A program made the translations under genes and the position numbers. Below, in pieces: positions 57,234 to 64,000 of a stretch of DNA of 64,000 nucleotides. The stretch is from Crambe crambe. Lineage: Eukaryota > Porifera > Demospongiae > Poecilosclerida > Crambeidae. The DNA lies in assembly GCA_963924555.1 (NCBI GenBank), contig OZ004587.1, positions 1,550,001-1,614,000 of the forward strand. The letters are read 5' to 3'. Each line of letters opens with the position of its first letter. The stretch's first letter is position 1. The notes beneath the pieces are model-generated. The model was not told the DNA's origin, ran no database searches, and saw only the letters and a program-made list of their open reading frames with translations.

Positions 57234-57693
57234 TATTATTATGTTGAAAAACTAGAACAAAAGTCAATTTTTGAAATTATTTTTTGTTGATGTTATAGAA
57301 TGAATTTTTTTGATTATTATACATTGTCCTGTCTTCTGTGTAGATGTAGGGATAGGGCCATGACTTGTGAGAACCTGTAGAGTAAGGGTAGAAGAGAAAG
57401 AAGAGTTTTTAGTTTATACTGTCCTATGGACTTTGACCTGCCATCCCTCTACCGCACTCTCTGATAAAGAAAAAGAACGAAAAGTCAATTTTAGAACTCG
57501 TTTTTTTCTTATGTTGGCGAATGAATTTTCGGCTTTTGAACATTCTCCTCTCTTCTTTGTAGATATAATAATTCACTGTAGCCTTCTGAGAACCTGTAGA
57601 GTGAGAGTAGAAGAGAAAGAAGAGTTTTTAGTTTATACTGTCCTATGGACTTTGACCTGCCATCCCTACTTAGAGTGCTACCGCACTCTCTGA
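57234..57693 (+). repeat. Two tandem terminal units H of E1R
   Basis: The first unit ends CTCTGA at 57464 and the second starts TAAAGAAAAAG at 57465 and ends CTCTGA at 57693. The first lacks 12 bases of its terminal hairpin. The two are diverged from each other (for example AGAACTCG against TTGAAATTA), so the tandem is not a fresh duplication. Confidence 0.8.
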
Positions 57694-57872
57694 TACCTGG
57701 GATACTTCCCATCCTAGGATAACATTGACCTGTCTGATTCAACACTGTAGGAAGTTAACTCATAGCCTACGGGATTTTTGCGAGGCGCATACGCACGTTA
57801 TAATAATTGCGTACACGCATTAATTTTTAAAAAATTATAAAAAAAACAAAAAAAACAAACCATAGTAATATT
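57694..57872. other. Rest of the GGATACT repeat and A-rich spacer
   Basis: The right part of the E1R target (TACCTGGGATACTTCC) followed by a short spacer with an A-rich run before the piggyBac stop codon. Confidence 0.6.
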
Positions 57873-60018
57873 TCAGTAGCTGGACTGTGTATGATATTTT
57901 TCAAAGCAATCACCCAAGTATAGGAAGATATCACACTTTGGGCAGTAGTTCTGGATTTTTTTATCCTTTCTTTTGGGTGATCCCTTGTTACATACTACAC
58001 ATCGCTGGCGTTTCTTAGCCTTATAAGGAAAGTGCTTTCCCACAAGACGGCTTGCAATTGGTTGTCTTCCGGGTGAAATACGAAGGTGTGGAGGACAGGC
58101 TGGGGCTGCACGAAGTGATAGTATAGGTTGTACCAATTCCTCAATCAGCTTCAAACGGAATAACCTTTGTGTTTTCACAGCTGAAGATGGATGATTGGAT
58201 CTATACAAGATCCATGCATTGATGATCGTAATATCTATCAGCCTCCAAAAGACCTTTTTCCACCACTTCAAGCTTCTTCGAGTGGTCATAGAATAATAAC
58301 TTAAGTGCTGGTCCGTCAAATCTACTCCCCCCATCAGCAATCATTGATGGACAAGGAATTGACTTCTTCTCTTTACATCCTTTTGGGCGCTTCATTACAT
58401 ACTCAATTGCCTTCTTGTGAAGTGCACTCATAACGTAAACATCTTTCCTGTCTTTCCACCACGAAGCTGTTAGCGGATGTGTAGAACAAGTAGCAAACCT
58501 ATATGAATCCTGTGGCATAGATTTGTCTGACATAACAAGCGATTTGGGAAATCCTTTTCTGTCAGTTTGAATAGTTCCCGTGCAATATACCGTATACGAG
58601 TTAAATTTGGCGGTGTATTAAATTTGACGGTTTGGCGGTCCGTCTTGGAACCGCCAATAATAATGACCGCCAATATCTATAGCTACGTAGCTAGGCGCCA
58701 GGCTACGGGCTGGGGGTGGGGCTTGAGTGTATATTGTGGAACAACGCAAGACTACATAATAGCTAGCTAGCTCCGTTTCCAGCTATTTTGCGATCGTGAT
58801 GTCTCTTTGAAAGTTCTTGAAGAAGGAGGAAGTGAGCAGGCAGCTGACAGTCACATCAATCTCGGAATATTGCCAATGTTGCCATCTGATATTACTGCAA
58901 CAGCATATGGGTCCCCCGAGTTTCCTTCTTCCCTCAGACCATGGATCAGCTGAATAACTCCTCCACGATTGGATTTCAGATAGTTTTGTATACATAATAG
59001 CCTCGAACACAACTAGTAAAGTGAAACTCCATGGCTTGTTCCTGGCTTGCTAGCTCATGAATGCAATGCGCGCGCGAGTGCACCACAACGCGCCGCCGCC
59101 AATAATAATGTCCGCCAAAAGCCTTCCACGGTACAAACGCCAAATAAAACTCCCGCCAAAATTAACTCGTATACGGTATTCCCTTTTTAACTAAATCAGC
59201 GAGCAATGTTGGACTCGTATAAAAATTGTCTACATAAAGGAGATGATTTTTTCCTTCATAGAGTTGGAGAAGATCCATGACTACCCTATAGGCAAGGCCT
59301 TTCTTGCCAGTATCAGCCTCAGCCCCCGTATACACCTGCATTGCAAGAACATAGCCTCTTTTGGCTTCTGAATTCACCCAAACTTTCATCCCAAATTTTG
59401 TAGGTTTCTTGGGGATGTATTGTAGAAAAGCTACCCTACAACGGGTACCAATCATCATCTCGTCAATGCTAAGTTGTTGGGAAGGGTAATAGTATGCCAG
59501 AAATACTGCTGACAAATGATCCAATAAAGGTCTGACTTTGAATAATTGATCATACCCCACTTCACCATATTTCTTTTGTTTGGAAGAGTCATTTAAGTGA
59601 AGATAACGGAGGATCCTCAATAATCTGTCACGGGAGAGGATAGAAGAGAACCAAGGAGTAGCTAATACCTCATTTCTGCTCCAGTAGTCGCCTACTCGAG
59701 GTAGTTTGAGAAGCCCCATTGCCACATTCACAGCTAAAAATGCTTTTAACTCCACCACACAAAATTGAAGGTCGACCTCCAAATAATTTTGTTTGCTTTA
59801 CAATGGACTCCAAGATTGAATCAGGAAGCAAAAGCTGAAAGGTTTCAAGCAGTGTAGTTGCCTCTTTAGTACGTTCTGTGGGTCCAGTGGAGTCAGCAGT
59901 AAATGGTTGAGTGGGTCCAGTGGAGTCAGCAGTAAATGGTTGAATTTCAGATTGTTGGCTCACGGTAGCTTCAGATGGCGACACGATGTCATCCAGGGTC
60001 CACTTAAATTCTTCCTCG
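57873..60018 (-). pseudogene. PiggyBac-type transposase, broken
   Basis: The last exon starts at 60018 after acceptor TTTGCACAG (EEEFKWTLDDIVSPSEA). Core motifs: VAMGLLKLPRVGDYWS, LSIDEMMIGTRCR (first Asp), LLYVDNFYTSP (second Asp), LMGGVDLTDQH (third Asp), and a C-terminal zinc ribbon CVVCNKG..YCPKCDIFL..CFEKYH. Such enzymes cut and paste at TTAA. Three lesions: a one-base shift near 59785 (VKQTK / LEVDLQFC), the TA-duplicating MITE at 58590-59176, and a one-base shift near 58325 just before LMGGVD. A 33-bp tandem duplication encodes QPFTADSTGPT twice. No terminal TTAA repeats were identified. Confidence 0.9.
58590..59176. mobile_element. MITE with TA duplication, TIR CCGTATACGAGTTAA
   Basis: 587 bp bounded by CCGTATACGAGTTAAATTTG and its imperfect inverse CAAAATTAACTCGTATACGG, with TA on both sides (58588-58589, 59177-59178). 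Removing it with one TA gives AAG GGA ATA TAT TGC ACG GGA, that is KGIYCTG, the expected piggyBac wording. A TA duplication is typical of the Tc1/mariner superfamily. GGCGG and CCGCC words recur inside. Confidence 0.85.
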
Positions 60019-60135
60019 CTGTGCAAAGTAATAAACACAATATATTTTACCATGACTAAGTATACACAGTTTACAGACATGTATTCCATGTACACACACA
60101 TGCATACACATACACACATGTATGTACATACGCAT

Positions 60136-60372
60136 GATATTGCACACAATCTCACTCAAAGGGATCGAGTATTGAGGTACTAATACTCTAGTGCTGCATG
60201 TATGTTCATACGTATGATATTGCACACAATCTCACACAAAGGGATCGAGTATTGAGGTACTAATACTCTAGTGCTGCATGTATGTACATACACATGATAT
60301 TGCACACAATCTCACACAAAGGGATCGAGTATTGAGGTACTAATACTCTAGTGCTGCATGTATGTACATACG
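60136..60372 (+). repeat. 80-bp tandem repeat, three units
   Basis: Unit starts GATATTGCACACAATCTCAC and contains GGGATCGAGTATTGAGGTAC; starts at 60136, 60216 and 60296. A CA-rich run with ATGTACATA words precedes it. Confidence 0.95.
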
Positions 60373-60822
60373 GTAGGCCGCAAAAAAAAGTTTCCGTTCC
60401 GTCTACGTAGAACTGGCGTTGCACGCCTGTGCCCACCGTAACGTTCACGAAGAAACGGTACGTATACGTAGGTGAAAAAACGTTGTTACAAAAGGTAACC
60501 CTATGGCTACGTAGCTAAAGCTTAAAGACTAGCTAGTCTCGCGAGCCAGCCTAGAGAACTATATATACGTAGCTATCTCTCTCGGCTGACTAGCTTATGT
60601 TGGTACTAGAGCTAGCTAGCGCTTCACGCGCACTTACAGCTAGCTATGGTACGTAGCTATAACACCACCCATGTTTATGATGATGTTCTATTTTCAGATT
60701 TGCAGTATGATGAAACTTTACAGACACGATGAAGGCAGAAGAAATTGTACCACCACTAGCATGCACGAGTGTATTATGAGCTAGAGGGGTGTGGCAAGCT
60801 TTATTAATAATATTATTATTAA
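60373..60822. other. No supported gene
   Basis: Spacer between the 80-bp repeat and element E2. CpG-rich words CTACGTAG and ACGTATACGT are frequent. The MITE-like stretch GTTCCGTCTACGTAGAAC is a short palindrome. Confidence 0.5.
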
Positions 60823-61734
60823 CAAGTAAACGCAAAAAATTTCTTCTAAATAAAAAGGTTAAGTAGGGATAGCTTAAAATCTAGCTGGGCTATAATATAA
60901 TGTACTGCAGCCTTGTATGAAAATAATCCCTACATTTATATCCACTACCTATAGCTAGCTATGGCAGTTGTAAAAGTAGGGATTATTTTCATACAAGGCT
61001 GCAGTACATTATATTATAGCCCAGCTAGATTTTAAGCTATCCCTACTTAACCTTTTTATTTAGAAGAAATTTTTTGCGTTTACTTGTTTCTATCCTTTTT
61101 TCATAGTGCTTGAAGTTGAATGTAAGTTGTGTATGTAAAGAATTGAGTGGCAGTATTGACTGTCACTTCAACTGAGAGTATGCAGTGATTATTAATGTGA
61201 CATGAGTATCTCTTTCTTTTGTAGGTACATACACAGTCTCTGCATGGTTGAAGAATTTATTTAGCTATTTAAGTTTTGTCGTATTATTTACTTTACAGCA
61301 ACAGCAATGTAAATGACATGTGCATGGCATGGTGAAGTGAGCTGACTACACTACAGCCAAGTACTGGCTATAAACACTACTATAAGATGAGCATCTGTAC
61401 TGTAATTCAGCAAGGAGTGACTGTAACATCATCAGATAAGAATAAATAGCGATTAAACTGAAGACCTATAGCGAGCTTAGCTAGCTTAAGAAGCTTACGT
61501 GGCTCCGCCCATAAGCCCCGCCCCCTAACGACGTGCGCTTCAAAATGGCGTAGAAAGATTAGCTAGTGCCGAGTGCTATCGAATAGTGAAGTAGAGCCTT
61601 AGTCAAAACTAAGAGCAAAAGATCAGCCTCTAGGTGTCGCTCTAACAGATGGCCAAAGCAGAATTTTGATGACTATAGCCAGTAAGTCGGGGCGTCGATC
61701 TTATATTTATTATCCTTATTATTATTATTATAAG
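60823..61734 (+). repeat. E2 module 1
   Basis: Foldback 60823-61087 (arms with AAGTAGGGATAGCTTAAAA and ATAATGTACTGCAGCCTTG), body with GGTACATACACAGTCTCTGC, and inverted tail 61497-61705 with GGCTCCGCCCATAAGCCCCG and TTCAAAATGGCGTAG. Confidence 0.85.
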
Positions 61735-62638
61735 CGCAAAAAATTTCTTCTAAATAAAAAGGTTAAGTAGGGATAGCTTAAAATCTAGCTGGGCTATAAT
61801 ATAATGTACTGCAGCCTTGTATGAAAATAATCCCTACATTTATATCCACTACCTATAGCTAGCTATGGCAGTTGTAAAAGTAGGGATTATTTTCATACAA
61901 GGCTGCAGTACATTATATTATAGCCCAGCTAGATTTTAAGCTATCCCTACTTAACCTTTTTATTTAGAAGAAATTTTTTGCGCTTACTTGTTTCTATCCT
62001 TTTTTCATAGTGCTTGAAGTTGAATATAAGTTTGTGTATGTAAAGAATTGAGTGGCAGTATTGACTGTCACTTCAACTGAGAGTATGCAGTGATTATTAA
62101 TGTGACATGAGTATCTCTTTCTTTTGTAGGTACATACACAGTCTCTGCATGGTTGAAGAATTTGTTTAGCTATTTAAGTTTTGTCTATTATTTACTTTAC
62201 AGCAACAGCAATGTAAATGACATGTGCATGGCATGGTGAAGTGAGCTGACTACACTACAGCCAAGTACTGGCTATAAACACTACTATAAGATGAGCATCT
62301 GTACTGTAATTCAGCAAGGAGTGACTGTAACATCATCAGATAAGAATAAATAGCGATTAAACTGAAGACCTATAGCGAGCTTAGCTAGCTTAAGAAGCTT
62401 ACGTGGCTCCGCCCATAAGCCCCGCCCCCTAACGACGTGCGCTTCAAAATGGCGTAGAAAGATTAGCTAGTGCCGAGTGCTATCGAATAGTGAAGTAGAG
62501 CCTTAGTCAAAACTAAGAGCAAAAGATCAGCCTCTAGGTGCCGCTCTAACAGATGGCCAAAGCAGAATTTTGATGACTATAGCCAGTAAGTCGGGGCGTC
62601 GATCTTATATTTATTATCCTTATTATTATTATTATAAG
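61735..62638 (+). repeat. E2 module 2
   Basis: Same layout as module 1. Foldback to about 61991, inverted GC-box/YY1-like tail about 62401-62609. Confidence 0.9.
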
Positions 62639-63526
62639 CGCAAAAAATTTCTTCTAAATAAAAAGGTTAAGTAGGGATAGCTTAAAATCTAGCTGGGCTA
62701 TAATATAATGTACTGCAGCCTTGTATGAAAATAATCCCTACATTTATATCCACTACCTATAGCTAGCTATGGCAGTTGTAAAAGTAGGGATTATTTTCAT
62801 ACAAGGCTGCAGTACATTATATTATAGCCCAGCTAGATTTTAAGCTATCCCTACTTAACCTTTTTATTTAGAAGAAATTTTTTGCGCTTACTTGTTTCTA
62901 TCCTTTTTTCATAGTGCTTGAAGTTGAATATAAGTTTGTGTATGTAAAGAATTGAGTGGCAGTATTGACTGTCACTTCAACTGAGAGTATGCAGTGATTA
63001 TTAATGTGACATGAGTATCTCTTTCTTTTGTAGGTACATACACAGTCTCTGCATGGTTGAAGAATTTGTTTAGCTATTTAAGTTTTGTCTATTATTTACT
63101 TTACAGCAACAGCAATGTAAATGACATGTGCATGGCATGGTGAAGTGAGCTGACTACACTACAGCCAAGTACTGGCTATAAACACTACTATAAGATGAGC
63201 ATCTGTACTGTAATTCAGCAAGGAGTGACTGTAACATCATCAGATAAGAATAAATAGCGATTAAACTGAAGACCTATAGCCTTAAGAAGCTTACGTGGCT
63301 CCGCCCATAAGCCCCGCCCCCTAACGACGTGCGCTTCAAAATGGCGTAGAAAGATTAGCTAGTGCCGAGTGCTATCGAATAGTGAAGTAGAGCCTTAGTC
63401 AAAACTAAGAGCAAAAGATCAGCCTCTAGGTGCCGCTCTAACAGATGGCCAAAGCAGAATTTTGATGACTATAGCCAGTAAGTCGGGGCGTCGATCTTAT
63501 ATTTATTATCCTTATTATTATTATTA
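62639..63526 (+). repeat. E2 module 3
   Basis: Same layout as module 2, lacking a few bases near 63281 (GAGCTTAGCTAG is missing). Inverted tail about 63296-63504. Confidence 0.9.
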
Positions 63527-63986
63527 TAAAGAAAATGAACAAAAGTCAATTTTAGAACTCGTTTTTTTCTTATGTTAGGGAATGAATTTTTGGTTTTTGA
63601 ACACTCTCCTCTCTTCTTTGTAGAAGTAGTATCTCACTGTAGCCTTCTGAGAACCTGTAGAGCAATGGTAGAAGAGAAAGAAGAGTTTTTAGTTTATACA
63701 GTCTTATGACCTTTGACCCGCCATCCCTACTTAGAGAGTGCTAGCGCACTCTCTGATAAAGAAAATGAACAAAAGTCAATTTTAGAACTCGTTTTTTTCT
63801 TATGTTAGCGAATGAATTTTTGGTTTTTGAACACTCTCCTCTCTTCTTTGTAGAAGTAGTATCTCACTGTAGCCTTCTGAGAACCTGTAGAGCAATGGTA
63901 GAAGAGAAAGAAGAGTTTTTAGTTTATACAGTCTTATGACCTTTGACCCGCCATCCCTACTTAGAGAGTGCTAGCGCACTCTCTGA
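63527..63986 (+). repeat. Two tandem terminal units H of E2
   Basis: Units 63527-63756 and 63757-63986, each 230 bp, nearly identical, each starting TAAAGAAAATGAACAAAAG and ending with stem GAGAGTGC..GCACTCTC and TGA. The junction reads CTCTGA|TAAAG, so the second unit sits at the same A^T position as a normal target. Confidence 0.95.
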
Positions 63987-64000
63987 TAATAATTATTGGC

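Larger units (their letters stand above)
52830..57693 (+). mobile_element. Element E1R, 4.86 kb, inverse twin of E1L
   Basis: Starts CAAGTGAATGC and ends with hairpin and CTCTGA. The flanks read TCTATGGA before and TACCTGGG after, so the empty site TCTATGGATACCTGGG, present intact at about 52160, was split between A and T with no duplication. Order: foldback A, body, half foldback, body, inverted tail, foldback C, micro-exon gene (-), inverted tail, H, H. It has one more H than E1L. Interior identity with E1L suggests recent activity. Confidence 0.85.
60823..63986 (+). mobile_element. Element E2, tandem three-module member
   Basis: Starts CAAGTAAACGC after A (60822) and ends CTCTGA before T (63987), with no duplication of target. 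It contains three head-to-tail modules with a 904-bp period (repeated word CGCAAAAAAT at 60831, 61735 and 62639) and then two terminal units H. Each module is foldback, body, inverted promoter-like tail. No micro-exon gene or other coding region is present, so it is non-autonomous. Modules 2 and 3 are nearly identical; module 3 is a few bases shorter near 63281. Confidence 0.8.

Noticed and set aside
34318-57693. One giant inverted repeat or a palindromic assembly artefact
   Set aside because: Each arm has its own clean A^T insertion site, one inside a coding exon and one inside a GGATACT repeat, and the arms differ in H copy number and a few bases. Two insertions explain this better.
60136-60372. 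CRISPR-like or satellite array of functional interest
   Set aside because: Three contiguous 80-bp units without spacers, a simple tandem duplication.
1-64000. tRNA, rRNA or other structured RNA genes
   Set aside because: I looked for tRNA-like box motifs and rRNA wording by eye and saw nothing convincing. A covariance-model scan would be needed to exclude them.

Overview
The window looks like nuclear DNA of a demosponge-like early animal; an Amphimedon-type genome is my inference, not a database match. It is AT-rich, has short GT-AG introns (about 40-120 bp), and carries animal-specific domains: a receptor-type tyrosine kinase tail, talin/HIP1-type I/LWEQ exons, a Roc-COR death-domain protein, an ankyrin-repeat protein and a BEN domain. 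Much of the rest is young or decaying transposon DNA, often nested.

Layout: 0.2-0.6 kb, last exons of a tyrosine kinase. 4.6-7.4 kb, a MULE-like element with 9-bp target duplication that carries a second element (copy I). 8.7-14.4 kb, repeated pieces of an I/LWEQ (talin-like) 3' end, with one more piece at 51.5 kb. 15.5-16.7 kb, a ten-repeat ankyrin protein (-). 17.8-18.1 kb, a MITE of the MULE-like family. 20.5-21.7 kb, element E3. 22.8-25.1 kb, a host exon split by element copy II. 25.9-32.3 kb, a large minus-strand gene: N-terminal region, decayed kinase lobe, Roc-COR, a second degenerate Roc-COR, death domain and C-terminal membrane helix. 33.8-44.9 kb, two broken copies of a multi-copy, probably transposon-borne protein family, the first split by element E1L. 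45.6-47.2 kb, a Q-rich BEN-domain gene. 47.7-48.7 kb, a Tc1/mariner transposase (-). 49-52.8 kb, duplicated noncoding segments and minisatellites. 52.8-57.7 kb, element E1R. 57.9-60.0 kb, a piggyBac transposase (-) broken by a TA-duplicating MITE. 60.8-64.0 kb, element E2, a tandem array.

The most unusual system is the family E1L, E1R, E2, E3. All four insert between A and T without target duplication. One end is a long foldback beginning CAAGT; the other is a short hairpin ending CTCTGA. Inside are reiterated modules: a GC-box/YY1-like promoter-like tail, a transcribed-looking body and a long palindrome. In E1 the body holds a micro-exon gene: a run of 24-52-bp exons (mostly 33 bp) and 41-70-bp introns with clean splice sites, which reads open through ten exons and would encode an 11-residue proline-rich repeat. 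E1L and E1R are near-identical 4.6-kb copies in opposite orientation, and both sites close perfectly when the element is removed. The features recall rolling-circle (Helitron/Helentron-like) elements, but the 5' end does not match the canonical TC start.

Several genes (Roc-COR, BEN, piggyBac, the transposon-protein copies) have single-base frameshifts, some in homopolymers. These may be sequence errors or decay; the sequence alone cannot separate the two.
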